Assembly (NCBI GenBank): GCA_023374045.1
Contig: CM041780.1
Location: forward strand, 32,544,337-32,608,336
DNA: 64,000 nucleotides
Source: Limonium bicolor
Lineage: Eukaryota > Streptophyta > Magnoliopsida > Caryophyllales > Plumbaginaceae
Direction of reading: 5' to 3'
Under the pieces are notes generated by a model. That model was not told the DNA's origin, did no database searches, and worked only from the letters and a program-made list of their open reading frames with translations. The position numbers were made by a program, and so were the translations under genes. Positions 12,912-24,026 of this stretch are shown here, one piece after another (position 1 is the first letter of the stretch; the number at the start of each line of letters is the position of its first letter).

Positions 12912-13369
12912 GCTGATGATGGAAAACTCAGTGTATCCAGCGTAAACTTGAGGTTTTGTATAGGATGTACCTGCAAAAAGAACAGACAACAAAGCGGAGC
13001 AACTATCTCGGGAGAACAACTTGCTGTTTGTTTCCCCTTAAACACATATTCCCCCTTAAGGTAATGCAGTTGATAAGAACAGATAAAGAACCACAGTACG
13101 TAAACTACTTCAAATACCACGTTGTAGAAATAAACGACCAAACAAAAACAAATGAGGCCTTCAGAGGCACTCAGTATCCACACATAGTTACCCGCAGAAA
13201 CCAGCCGCGGGATACACCGCTTCCCCCGTTTGCCAACATCAGGGGAAACGTACAAAAATATCCAAAAAAACCATAATCTGAAAGAGTCAGTTAAACAAAC
13301 CACCAGCGTAATTCAAAAGTATTCACGAGTCAGTACTTCCTAAGGGTTAAAAGGGTTGGGGTAAAAAAG

Positions 13370-15498
13370 TTAGTCATCTCCTCCATCCATTCCTGTATCC
13401 TCATCCCGTGCTCCATCTTCCCCCGAAGTCCCAGCGCCATCCAGTTGCTTAGCCGCTTCCAGAGTTTCAGCAAATGTTTCCCAGAACTCCTCTGCGAGCT
13501 TCTCGACTCCCCCTGCAATGATGTTCATCGTCTGTTTGTGGTTTTTGTTGAGGACGTCGATGAGCATGTCTATCTTCTTGGATAGAGTGACGAGGTTGTT
13601 CTCAATCGCTGCTACCCTTTCAGATAAGGAGGCTGCGTCAGTGGGTGATGCGGGTTTTGGTGGGGCCAGTTTTTTGTAGGGTGGGTTTGTCTTGGAGACC
13701 GATTTGATCTGGAAAGACGGGGTTTTGTTGTACAGGATCTGACCAAGTATGTCAGTATCCATTATCCGACTGGCTTTGGAGGGATCAAGGACAACATCAC
13801 AGTGGGTAAAGATTTTTGGAAGCCAGAATACGTACCCCAGGCTGTGTCGGGGTGAGGAGATGGTTGAGGCTATGTGGTTGAGGATTAACTTTGGGAGGTT
13901 TATTTTTTGGTGGTGGATCAGACAGTACATAATAGCAAGATCAAGCGGATGAACAAACTGGTTTCCTTCCTTTCTAGGGACTAAGTTTTTGATCACCAAA
14001 GTGTGAAGCATTTGGTGGGTATTTGACAGAGCTGGTCGGTCCAAAGAGTGACCGACTCTGCTGTTTGGTAGGAAGAAGTCATAGACCTCTTTTGCATTTA
14101 TAAACCCTAGATCAGGAAATCCAGCCCTATCATAAAATTCTAATCCGCTAGTTGGAATTGCTAGATGGGTTGCTATTGAGTTTGAATCGAGAAGGATGGG
14201 GTTGCCGTGTACCTCTGTCATTATCATCCCTTTGCGAATGACGCAATTTTGGTAGAACTGATACGTCTCTGCCTCATGGTAGGTCTGAATGCTGTGGAAG
14301 AGATGGATCCAGTTTTGAAAGCGAAGCATCTCCTCGAACATGTCGAACTCCATCGAGTGGAGCCAGTCCAGGTCGAGTAGCTTTCCCTTTACCAGGTGTC
14401 GGGACTCAGCAGAATCGTCGGCTGGTAGGGAGTAGACGGCAGAGTGGGTGTCGATCAGACCTAGTCGAGTGGTAGGTGTAGGTGGGACAGACTCGGAGCG
14501 AGGACGGAGTCGCTTTCTGGTGGAAGTCGTTGCCGTGTCGGAGTCTGCCTGGGTTGAAGAGTTGGTGGTACTGCTGCGCGGCTTTTCTTTAGTAGTTGGT
14601 GCCGTGACGACAGAGATGGTGCAGGAACAGGAGCATCAGAACTGGGTTTTGAAGATGACTGAGGATTTTTGGCTCGAGAACGAAGGGTTCGAGTAGCTGG
14701 AGGGCGGGGGACGTTGGATTTGGCACGGCGGGTTTTCTTGGGTGGGGGTGAACACTCAGGAGCAGGTGGTTGGGCTTCGAGGTCAAGTACCTCAGTGGGT
14801 TCTTTAGCAGGAGAGTTGGGTTGTTGGTTTTGTGCTTCTTCATCAGCGGGTGGAAGAGATCCGAACTGAAGTTTAGTCGGAGATTTTGTGATAGTATCGG
14901 GGGTGGGTATGATCGGGGTGGTGGGAGGTGATGTTTGTTTGGTTGGGGATGGGGTGTCTTATGATTTTGTGGATGCCGTAGTGTGGACTATGGCGGTGGG
15001 TTCAGTTGTGACGGTGGGTAGTGGGGTGTTGATGGGTTGAGTCTCGGCGGACATTGTAGGGGCTACGGCGGTTGAGTCAGAGGTGGAGGTAGGGGTTTGT
15101 TTGGCTTGGAGGTTGGTGAGTTTGTTGATTAGAGCTTGGAAGAGCAGAGGGTCGTTAGGTAATTCGGCGTCGGAAAACATGGTGTTAGGGTTAGGGTTGG
15201 AAGCCATGGTGATCGGAGTTTGATCGTAGTGGGCAAACGAGTGTAGAAGACGAAGAGAAGCAAAGAAATCGGGCTTAGGTGTGATTGGACGTGGGGAGTG
15301 AGAGTTATTGACGTCGGAATATAGGCAGACGTCGTGTGTCAGGGTAATATGAGGTGATTGGTTGAGCTGGGGTGTTGCGGATAGTATGGCGAGAATTTCG
15401 CGGGTTTGGTTATCAGAAACTAAAACTCTTGTTTTTACGCCGGTGCTTTGTTTCTTTAACAGACAGACTAGGTCATCAGACATATTCATACATTTCAC
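13370..15498 (-). pseudogene. Envelope-like third ORF of SIRE-type copia element G (split)
   Basis: Downstream of RNase H the minus strand carries a third coding region in two main pieces. The first, 15498-14959, has a likely start at the ATG at 15207 (MASNPNPNTMF) and becomes rich in Thr, Pro and Ser. A low-complexity Pro/Ser-rich linker in broken frames covers about 14.4-14.95 kb. The second piece, 14353-13370 (327 codons), looks conserved: a globular part including DLAIMYCLIHHQKINLPKLI around residues 142-161, then a coiled-coil-like stretch (SLSERVAAIENNLVTLSKKI) and an acidic Gly/Asp-rich end. SIRE elements are known to carry such an envelope-like ORF. Fusion activity has not been shown for this family, and I see no clear signal peptide or membrane anchor. 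A stop at 14959 and frame changes make this copy defective. Confidence 0.7.
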
Positions 15499-15538
15499 CC
15501 AGAGATTTGCAAAACACGAGAAGGAGATACGACCTTAG

Positions 15539-16285
15539 CTAGGTCATACGGGTCATACCTTGTGAACGTAGTGCTTCAAAAGGACCTCGTTGCAATGGTT
15601 TGGTGAATATGTCTGCAAGTTGATCTGAAGTAGGAACATATTCTAGTTGTATCTGTCCTTTTTCAACGCAATCCCTTAAGAAATGGTGACGAATTTCAAT
15701 GTGCTTTGTCCTGGAATGATGAATAGGATTTTTAGATAAATCAATAGCACTATTATTGTCACAAAAAATTGTAGTACAAGTCGGAGGAATGAGATAATCC
15801 TGTAGTTGTTGTTGTATCCAGAGAATCTGTGCACAGCAAGCAGCGGCGGAGACATATTCGGCTTCGGCGGATGACAGTGCTACTGTGTTTTGCTTCTTTG
15901 AACTCCAGGCGACAAGACATAGTCCTAAAAATTGTGCAGTACCAGACGTGCTTTTCCTGTCTAATAAGGAGCTTGCAAAATCAGAATCACTATAACCCAT
16001 TAGAGTGAAATCAGGAGTACTTGGGTACCAGAGGTACAAGTCTTGGGTACTTTTCAGATAGCGAAAAATTCGCTTTACGCCTTGAAGGTGTGATTCTTTT
16101 GGGTTTGCCTGAAATCTTGCACAGAGACATACATCATATAGAATGTCAGGCCTACTTGCTGTTAAATAAAGAAGGGAACCTATCATACCCCTGTATAGCG
16201 TAGCATCAACCGCAATTCCTTTTTCATCCATATGTAGCTTCTCTGTTGTTGTCATTGGAGTGGGTGTGGCTTTTGAATCCTGCAT
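15539..16285 (-). pseudogene. Copia RNase H domain (element G)
   Basis: This 248-codon open stretch is the end of the pol polyprotein. It starts with the connection region (YRGMIGSLLYLTASRPDI, residues 31-48) that follows copia reverse transcriptase. It then shows the RNase H motifs: GYSDSDFASS with the first acidic residues near 92-94, SSAEAEYVS with the catalytic Glu, FCDNNSAI with an Asp, and HIEIRHHFLRD with the final His/Asp region. It ends in the typical FTKPL segment near residue 229. RNase H removes the RNA template during reverse transcription. It is separated from the reverse transcriptase stretch by a stop or frameshift near 16290. Confidence 0.93.
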
Positions 16286-16296
16286 CTTGTATTTGA

Positions 16297-17100
16297 TTAA
16301 CAGCTCGTGGTATTTCTGTTGATGAATTTAGTCCCGTTTTCCTGTTGGGTGACTAGTAGACCTAAAAAGAATTTCAATTCTCCAAGAGCACTCATTTCAA
16401 ATTCTTTACTCATGAGATCAGAAAAGAATGAACATAGTTCAGGAATAGTGGATCCATAAATTATGTCATCCACGTATATTTTCACAATGAGTATGTCTTC
16501 ACCTTTGGTGAGAGTGAAAAGAGTTTTGTCAACTTTACCTCGAATGAATCCATGGGACAATAAGTAAGATGAAAGACGCTCATACCATGCCCGAGGTGCC
16601 TGCTTCAGGCCATATAATGCTTTATCTAACTTGTAGACATACTCTGGGTGATGTGGATCTTCGAAACCCGGAGGTTGAGCGACATATACATCTCTGTCGA
16701 TGTATCCATGTAGAAATGCAGTTTTTACATCCATTTGGTAGAGTTTTATACCTCGATGTGCTGTGTAGGCCACGAGTATTCGAATTGCCTCAATTCGAGC
16801 TACTGGAGCATAAGTTTCATCATAATCAATTCCTTCAGCTTGAGCGTATCCCTGAACTACCAGTCTGGCTTTGTTGCGAGAGATATTTCCTTGATCATCT
16901 AACTTGTTACGGAACACCCATTTTGTACTAATTGGTTTATGATTGGTTGGGCATGGAACAAGTCGCCAGACAGAGTGTCTTTGTAGAGAATGTAATTCTT
17001 CTTGCATGGCGAGTATCCAGTCGTGATCCTGTAGAGCTTGGTTGACATTCTTAGGTTCGATTTTGGATAGAAAGGCATTGAAGGCACATAGATTCTGATG
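16297..17100 (-). pseudogene. Copia reverse transcriptase domain (element G)
   Basis: The main open stretch is 17007-16297 (236 codons); similarity extends upstream to about 17100 in the same frame. Motifs in order are KWVFRNKLD (residues 29-37), [12 protein letters not shown] (45-56), [11 protein letters not shown] (66-76), the catalytic [11 protein letters not shown] (91-101), [13 protein letters not shown] (130-142) and the catalytic YVDD (178-181), which copies RNA into DNA. The KVDKTLF and YVDDIIYGS spellings are typical of SIRE-type elements. A frame break separates it from integrase (17139) and another from RNase H. Confidence 0.95.
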
Positions 17101-17138
17101 CAGTTCAATACGTGTTTGAACGCCTTTGGATGGATCAC

Positions 17139-18416
17139 TCAGGATTTGAGAAATGGGGTGAGCGGAGGCTTGTTGAAATTTTCTTGCGGAGGTTGATGGA
17201 AGACTAGTGGAGTGATCTGGTGTTGTGTGATCGTTAGGTGAGGTGTCGTTGTGTTTTGTGGAGGAGGTAGTGGTTCCTGTGTGGGAGTGGGTGAGGCATC
17301 CTTGAATGAGTCATCAGGGTCGTCGTCGCTGTCGGAGGATGAGTCTGTTGCAAGAGGTGTTTGTGGTGCAGGGATAGTAGCTACTGGTATTTCAATGAAG
17401 GTAGTATCTGCGGCATCTTCGTGTGGTTCATTTTGTGTGTGGTCACAGTCACTGGAGTTAGAGAGCTCTTCAAAACGAATATGAGGACTTTCTTCGAGAC
17501 AGGCTGTACGTTTATTGAATACTCGGTAAGCTCGACTTTGTGATGAGTAGCCAAGGAAGATTCCTTCATCACTGTTAGAAGCAAACTTGCCGAGATTATC
17601 TTTTCCATTGTTGTGTATGAAACACTTGCATCCGAAGCGCCGTAGATGTGTGACTGAAGGTGGACGGCCTTTGATAATTTCATAAGGGGTTTTGCTGATG
17701 AATGGATGAATTGATGCTCGATTTAGGATGTATGCTGCAGTGTTGATAGCTTCTGCCCAGTATGTGGCTGGAAGGTTACTATCGACGAGCATTGTTCTTG
17801 CCATTTCTACAAGCGTGCGATTCTTTCGTTCTACAACTCCATTTTGTTGTGGAGTACGAGTAGCTGAAGTTTGATGCATGATTCCCTTTTCCCTGCAGAA
17901 TTCTGAAAACTGAATATTGCAAAATTCTGTACCGTTGTCAGATCGAATTGTCTTAACAGAGGTGGACATTTTGTTAGTAATCAGTTTGAATAGGGTTTCG
18001 AATTCAGAAAAAGTTTCCGACTTGCTCTTAAGAAAGAGTACCCATGTCCAGCGCGAATAGTCATCGACGATGACTAGAGCGTACTTCTTACCACTTTTGC
18101 TTTGAACACGCATTGGTCCACATAGATCCATGTGTAGCATGTCCAGTGGAGATGATGTAGACATATCTGTTTTACCTGGAAAGCTTGCTCTAGAATGTTT
18201 CCCTTGTACGCATGCAGGACAGAGGATGTCGGTCTGGAAGAAGTTTGTCTGAGGAAGTCCCACTACAAGATTTCTGTTTTTGATTTTGTTTAGTAGTTTG
18301 CCGTGTGCATGACCTAGGCGAAAGTGCCATAAGGAGATATTCTTGTCCTGTACACTAAGACAGAGAGTACCATCTAGGTTAGGGTTTTCAAGAGATAGCT
18401 TGTAAAGATTGTTCAC
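17139..18416 (-). pseudogene. Copia integrase domain (element G)
   Basis: This 425-codon stretch is the integrase of the polyprotein. The zinc-binding HHCC motif uses His31, His36, Cys66 and Cys69 (LWHFRLGH then CPACVQGK). The catalytic triad is visible as Asp97 (HMDLCGP), Asp160 (RSDNGTEF) and Glu196 (GVVERKNRT), with exactly 35 residues between the last two, the D,D-35-E pattern. The later YEIIKGRPP and FGCKCFIHN segments are typical of the copia integrase C-terminus, followed by a Pro/Ser/Thr-rich linker to the polymerase. All catalytic residues are kept, but the frame ends at 17139 before the reverse transcriptase. Confidence 0.96.
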
Positions 18417-18735
18417 CCTTATACCAGGCTTTCAGAAGACCTGTTTGCTCGTCAAAGATTTTGCAGTCAGAGGCCGAGAAAAGAACAACATTAGAGAGAT
18501 CACAGATTTGAGAGATACTTAGAAGGCTGTGTCCAAGTCCATTTACTAAATTAACATTTTCTATTTTAAAGAGAGAGGGATTACCGACGGTTCCAATACC
18601 AATGATTTCACCATGAGCATTGTCACCAAAAGTGACTTTCCCCCCGTGGTGTTGAGAGAGAGTCGTGAACATGTCAGGGTCTCCTGTCATATGTCGTGAG
18701 CATCCACTATCTAGAAACCAAGAGTCATTGTCCAC
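18388..18735 (-). pseudogene. Copia aspartic protease domain (element G)
   Basis: The open stretch begins MDNDSWFLDSGCSRHMTG; LDSGCSRHMTG is the active-site motif of copia aspartic proteases, with the catalytic Asp at residue 9 (about 18711). HSLLSISQICD near residues 69-79 is the second conserved block, and it continues into the GLLKAWYKG region before integrase. The protease cleaves the Gag-Pol polyprotein. It overlaps the integrase stretch by 29 bases in another frame, so a frameshift lies near 18400. Confidence 0.93.
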
Positions 18736-18755
18736 GGTCTCTCCCTACAAGATAA

Positions 18756-20740
18756 TCAAAAGTTAGACTTGGGAACCCAGGCGAACTTGGGTTCCCTCTT
18801 TGAAAGAGAGCTATAATTATGTCGTGCTTTAGACAGAGTATGTAAACGTTGCATATTAAAAGACAAATCTTTGCCAAGCTTATGACACGAGGTGTGAATA
18901 TGCCCGTCGTAACCACAGTAACCGCAAATCAATAAAGAAGGTAGATGAATGTACTTCTTTTGCCAACGGAATTTGTTTTCAAATTTTTCTTTTTGGAGTT
19001 TCCTTCTTTGAAGATCATTGGGTTTTGTGGCTATTTTTGGTAGGTTTACTTTGCCTTTATTTCTCAGCCAACTAGGAGGATTAGATGATGAAACCGATTC
19101 CATCCGTGCCTTTTTAAGAGCGATGTTCAGGGAATCGACCTATTTCTCAAGTCGAACTTGTCTTTCTTTTGATTCACGGAGTTCGTTCTCAAATAATTTT
19201 GGCTTTTGCATTTCAGCAACCTCACGAACAAAGGTAATTGGTTTGAAAAATTTTTGTGGAATTTTGGAACGATTTTTCTGTAGGGAAGAGACTTGAGTTT
19301 GTAAGGAGTTGATGAGGTTGTGAGCATCTTTTAGCTCTTTTTCAAGTTGTTCGGCCTTTTCTTCAGATTTTTGCAATTTTAGACGATCGTTGTTGACATG
19401 ATCTCTTAGCACATGGATTTCTTCATAAAGAGAGGCTATTCTGTCTTGTTCTTCAGTTAATTCAAATTCAGGATGATTTGGGTCGATGTAGTAAGTAGAT
19501 AAATCTAAAGAGGGAATAGCACATGAATTTGAGAAATATTCAGTTACCTCTGAAGAGGGACTCTTGCATACCTGACTTTTGTGAGCCATGAGACAGATTA
19601 GGCTTGACGTTCCCATCTCGGGTTCTTCTGAGTCAGAGTCTCCCCATGCTGAATTTGCCATAAGTGATGATTGCTCGCGATCATCTTTCTTCTTGAGAGG
19701 ACAGTTGTTGGCGTAGTGCCCCGGCTTCAGGCATTTGAAGCATACTCGGTCTCCAGTTCCCGTGGTACCTTGCTGATTACGGTTGTAGGATTGATATTGT
19801 CGGTTTTGATTTTGACTGAACCTGTTTGGACTGTTCCTTTCTGATCGATCTCGCATGAATTTCTTAAAGTTCTTGACCAGCATGGCCATGTCTTCAAGGT
19901 GTTCGCTGATCCTTCTTCTATTATGCCGTCAATCAGAGTATCCCGAAGCTGCTGGATTAAATCCTATTTGGAGAGGTAGCGTCATAGTGGAATGACTCAT
20001 TCTGGTGAACTGCTGTCTGGCTGGGTGTAGTCTTTGCCTGCAAAGCCTGATTCACGTTGGAAAACAAACAGCATGGTTTGAGTGAGAACTATTACCTCTA
20101 TTTTTGATATTCATCTTGTATTTGTTGATGGACTGAAGATAGGATCCCAAGTCAGTCAAAGTCCATTTCTCTAGACTTTTGGACGCCTTTGTGGAGATGA
20201 CGCTCTCGGTCCATTCCTCACCCAGACTGTCCAGAAATTTGTTGTTGATGTTTTCGTTTGACTCTCCAATCTGAGCTCTTCCATAGTAGCGGTGAGTTCA
20301 GTGAATCGAGTGAGCATGTCGCTGAGGGATTCTCCAGGCTTTCCTACGAAGTTTTCGTAGTCCATCTTCAGTTCTTGTATTTTTGATTTTCGAAGCTCAG
20401 TATTTCCTTCGTGAACAGCTCGAAGGTGATGCCAGATGTCTTTGGCTACTTTGATGTGATACATTCTTCTTCTTTCAGGTGGGGAGAGACTGGTGTAGAT
20501 GACTCGTACGGCTTGGGCATTTAGCTCAACGCATCTGCGCTCCTCAGCAGTATAGGAGGTAGGATCTTTCCCTTCAGGTACTGGGAAATTGCCTTTCGTC
20601 ACTACCGTCCAGAGTTGTTGATTCAAGGACTGGAGGTGTGACTCCATCTCGTTTTTCCACATGTTGTAGTTTGTGGAAGTTAGCTTAGGATTCTCCACTT
20701 GCATTCTGTTGTTGTTGTTGGTGTTTGAGATTTCCGCCAT
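18756..20740 (-). pseudogene. Copia Gag (element G)
   Basis: The likely start is the ATG at 20740 (MAEISNTNNN), 27 bases past the primer site; the open frame upstream of it begins at a non-ATG codon inside the primer site and is not a real start. The first stretch (to 20171) shows the copia Gag core: LTSTNYNMWKNEME, then VAKDIWHHLRAVHEG and SDMLTRFTEL. A frameshift near 20270 ends it and reading continues in another frame. A zinc knuckle CFKCLKPGHYANNC lies at about 19701-19742 in the 19889-19140 stretch, followed by an acidic segment and a coiled-coil-like region. A second knuckle-like CGYCGYDGHIHTSC lies in the 19103-18756 stretch. Gag packages the RNA into particles. At least two frame breaks make it defective. 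Confidence 0.88.
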
Positions 20741-20766
20741 TTTGAGAGATTTGTCAGCCAACGCGG

Positions 20767-20778
20767 GCTCTGATACCA
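20767..20778 (-). other. Primer-binding site of copia element G (tRNA-iMet)
   Basis: On the minus strand TGGTATCAGAGC lies two bases after the 5' LTR end (CCCTTCA). It is complementary to the 3' end of plant initiator methionine tRNA and is perfectly preserved. Confidence 0.95.
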
Positions 20779-20780
20779 CT

Positions 20781-21501
20781 TGAAGGGATCGGGGTGCTGA
20801 CCGAGTAGGTCTGAGGTGTTAGTCTCAGACCAACCCTACTTAGAGAATAAAGGTGTGTAAAAACGCGGAAGCTTTTGTTTAAACTTAACAAGATAGGATT
20901 CTGCTTGTATTGAAACTCAATGTGAATTACAACCTAGCTTCCGATCTTGGGATTCGACAGAAGTATTCTGTCTCATCCAACACTCGCTCTACTCTCGGCT
21001 TTGATCAATGCGTCACAAGGAGTAAAGGAGAGTGTTCTATGTGTGCTCTCTAGGTAATAAATACCTAAGCTAATTGACACTATCTCACTAAGATCTCTCA
21101 AGAATATTTTCTCTCTCAAGGGCGGTGTATCTCTCTAAATAATCTCGAATGCACAACTTTAACTAATTACATTCGCATACTTATATACTTGTCAACTATC
21201 TCCTAAATCTTTGGTGAAGTCTTCAAGTAAAACGACTCCTTGGGTTGGTTCCGCAAGTATCGGAGTAATGGACCTCCTTGTGCGTCACGATCTCACGTTT
21301 TGCTATTGCTCCAACTATGCGAGATTTCCGCAACTACTTCAGTAAAGTCGCGCTTCTCGGTATATAGGAACTCACGAACAGATGCTTCTGCAAAGGTACT
21401 CGAGCTGTAACAGTAGAAAATCTTTCCGTATCGCGCCAAGTTTCTCTGCAGCGCTACTTTGACTGAGGAGGCAATCATCTGCAAAACTTAAGTCTTCAAC
21501 A
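20781..21501 (-). repeat. 5' LTR of copia element G
   Basis: This 721-bp LTR begins TGTTGAAGAC at 21501 and ends CCCTTCA at 20781 on the minus strand, with the primer-binding site next to it. It differs from the 3' LTR by about a dozen substitutions and one 3-bp indel, counted by eye. Confidence 0.95.
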
Positions 21502-23078
21502 TGCTATGATGAACTCAAAAAGATGATACTGAATTTCGGTTTTAGAATAGGATTGATTGCTTTGAAAAGCTTACTTGGTTTGACTGTGTTTCTGTTCAAA
21601 CATGGGAATCAAAGATCTAGGCTAAAAATCTATGCGTTTTGCATGGCCATTGTTGCCCAATTGAGTCAAATCTTCTTCTTAAGCCTTATCTAAGCTTATA
21701 TTGCTGCTGTGTGGACACTTCTGATGTATAGTTGCGATTTGGTCTAAGCTGTTGTTCACCTGTTTATGCAACGGCGCATGTGCATAATGTAATCTGATTT
21801 TGGCTAGTTCTATAAAACCTGTGAAACTTACTGTTTTTATCACTCATTTTGAAATTTTTTGGTATTGAGAACCTGATTGTGTATCTGGTTGTGTTCTTGC
21901 TATTATCAGAAATGATCAAGTTACTTTGCTATAGAAACTTTTATCTTGTCATCTGTTCATTAATAATTTACCCTATCAACGGACTTGGGACTTAAAGTCT
22001 GTCTCCTTCTTAGGTAGCAAAATATCTTGGTCTAACATAGTTTCGGCTGCTACACTTGGGAGGGAAAAACACGAGCAGATTGAAGTCTCCACCGGTAGCA
22101 ATGTGTCCTGCCATCTTGACCTGTAGCATGTACTACCGGGAGCCGCTAGCGGAGTCGCAAGGCAGAAATAAAAAGCTCGGAAACAGGAATAGCATACGCA
22201 CCGGACCGATTTCAGCTTCCGCACTCTTGCGAAAGATGATAAAATCTTGGGCGACAAATAAACATGGTCGCGTATCCAGGAAGGGCCAGCAAATTGTTCT
22301 GGCCACCGCTAGAGAAAGCAAGCAGCTGGAATTGCTAAGCGGCAAGCCCCGGAAGACATTTTAGAGTCCAGGCCCGGGTAGGAGCTACTACACCTAGATA
22401 CAAGCGATGTTTTCTATTCAGAACCGAATTGTCAACAGGGGATTCCGGAGTCCCAAGCTAGAAGATAGTAATGTGTTCACATGTTGCAGCTTCGGTGGAA
22501 CCGCTCACAGCCCAGCCAACCTCTTCCGGTGGATTGTGTCGAGTACAAAACTCATTTCCAAGTGATATTCTCGAGCAAGAACTCAACGTAACGGAGTTAA
22601 TAGTGCCATTTCTGACTATCGGCAGAAGCAAAGCACAATTGAAAGGGAGTATAAGTCCAAAATATAACAGAATGATGTCCTTCCGGTACAAACATTGGGC
22701 TGTGAGCACCGGTAGAGGTATTGGACTATGGGCAGTCCCGGCAGGAAATTGCAAGCTTTACCGGAAATTGGAGAACCTGCTTCCGGAAGTATCTAAGCAT
22801 ACATCTACACCCAGAAAGTCTCGGGCCCCTTCAACAATCTAGTCAATCCTATCAGTAATATCATTCCGCCGGTAATATTATCACACCGGTAAAAAGGAGG
22901 TACCAAACTTTTGATATTTCACTGTAAATATTGTTTTGTCACTGGAAGTCTACGAACTTTCTTTAGAGGATTGATCACCCTCTAGTTTTCAAAAAGAAAT
23001 ATTTTAAAACAATATCTAATTTACTTAAAACCAAGACCAGAGAGTCTTGAGAAAAGAAAAGAAAGACAAAGAATGTAA

Positions 23079-23272
23079 CCGACGATCGCACCATCAGCGA
23101 TGGTAGAGTGTTTTGTATCCGACGATCTACCATCAACGATGGTAGTGTATTTCATCCGACGATCTCGCTGTCTTACTGCCAGTAGAGTGTTAAACCGACG
23201 ATCTCACCGTCTCGAAGTCGGTAGAGTGTTAAATCGACGATCTCACCATGTGTATAGTGGTAGAGTGTGAAA
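23079..23272 (+). repeat. Array of five ~39-bp hairpin units (CCGACGATCTCACC...)
   Basis: Units begin (C)CGACGATC at 23079, 23119, 23156, 23195 and 23234. Most units contain an inverted repeat: ACCATC with GATGGT in units 1 and 2, ACCG with CGGT in unit 4, ACCA with TGGT in unit 5. The stem bases change together between units, which suggests a selected RNA structure; unit 3 is less clear. The flanking text is nearly constant (TAGAGTGTTAAA). Confidence 0.8.
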
Positions 23273-23660
23273 GTGTAACTAAATGGTTACCGAAAGAAAT
23301 CTTGGCAAAAAACAAAAGAGCAGTCTAAAATTCTTCATTATAAGAATCTCCTACTTTTGGGAAGCAATAGAATTTTTAGGAATTCCTTTTGTTCAGCTCA
23401 GACTTGTGCTATCCATGTACTTAGAAAGGCTGCTCTAAGCAACCTATAGGCTATATATTTGGGTTTTTTATCCTCGTGATTAATATACTCTAACTAACAA
23501 AAACTTTTGGGAAGTCCGGTCGCTCCAGGCAGCCCAAAAGACAAATATCTTTCAATCTGTTAAATTTAGGTATGCAGGTCCAAAGAATAAAGTGATTCAA
23601 GCAGGAATCTGATTGTGGAAGTAATATCCCATTATTATTATTATCTTAGACTTCTTGAGG

Positions 23661-23736
23661 TTATTATGGTCTTCTGGAATTATTATGGTCTTCTAGAATT
23701 ATTATGGTCTTCTAGAATTATTATGGCCCTTCGAAA
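23661..23736 (+). repeat. 19-bp tandem repeat, four copies
   Basis: The unit TTATTATGGTCTTCTAGAA repeats at 23661, 23680, 23699 and 23718; the first copy has GG for AG and the last is diverged. It lies within the 3' part of element E. Confidence 0.85.
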
Positions 23737-24002
23737 TTCCAGATCTTTGGATTTCTTATTATAGCACGGTCGAGGAACGGATACCCTTTCTCAGGAGTAC
23801 AAGTGGGACTTCATCACCCCCGGAACCTGTAGGACTTCTTGGTGACCGGTAGACAAGCTCTCATGTGGGCTAAAGTTTGTAAGTTCATTTCCTTTTTTAG
23901 GCAAAAGAAAAGAACTTGTGGGACTAGGAGATATATAGTGGAAAAGAAAGAGTACAAAGCGTAAATTTTATCTTCTCTTTATAAGTTCCACTTTTTAGTG
24001 CT

Positions 24003-24026
24003 AAAAAGTAGAACTTGTGGGACTGA
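24003..24026 (+). other. Polypurine tract region of element E
   Basis: A purine-rich sequence ending GAACTTGTGGGACTGA directly precedes the 3' LTR start TGTAATGG, as expected for plus-strand priming in Tat-like elements. Confidence 0.6.

Larger units (their letters stand above)
12174..21501 (-). mobile_element. Element G: SIRE-like Ty1/copia retrotransposon with envelope-like third ORF
   Basis: This 9328-bp element is bounded by LTRs of 724 and 721 bp and by the TSD TGCTA (12169-12173 and 21502-21506). Read on the minus strand, the order is 5' LTR, initiator-Met primer site, gag, protease, integrase, reverse transcriptase, RNase H, envelope-like ORF, polypurine tract, 3' LTR. Integrase before reverse transcriptase defines Ty1/copia; the 9-kb size, the extra ORF and the style of the polymerase motif point to the SIRE lineage. 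The LTRs differ at about a dozen positions by eye (under 2%), making it one of the youngest insertions here, but gag and pol carry frameshifts, so this copy looks inactive. Confidence 0.95.
21507..24002 (+). repeat. Internal region of element E, right part (non-coding, repeat-rich)
   Basis: This region runs from the copia TSD to the polypurine tract. No reading frame with recognisable domains is present; ORFs near 22056-22364 and 22471-22842 are short and match nothing I know. It is sprinkled with CCGG-bearing motifs (ACCGGTAG, TTCCGG) like those in this element's LTR, and holds a hairpin array (23079-23272) and a 19-bp repeat (23661-23736). GAACTTGTGGGACT occurs twice, near 23911 and 24011, the second copy forming the polypurine tract. 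Confidence 0.6.

Noticed and set aside
12735..13303. ORFs around the inner edge of the copia 3' LTR on both strands
   Set aside because: They cross the polypurine tract and LTR boundary, and the part within the LTR is not open at full length in the other LTR; no motif is present.
23079..23272. Regular repeat units with variable middles, superficially like a CRISPR array
   Set aside because: The window is plant DNA, the units are diverged hairpin repeats inside an LTR element, there are no constant repeats with unrelated spacers, and no cas genes are present.
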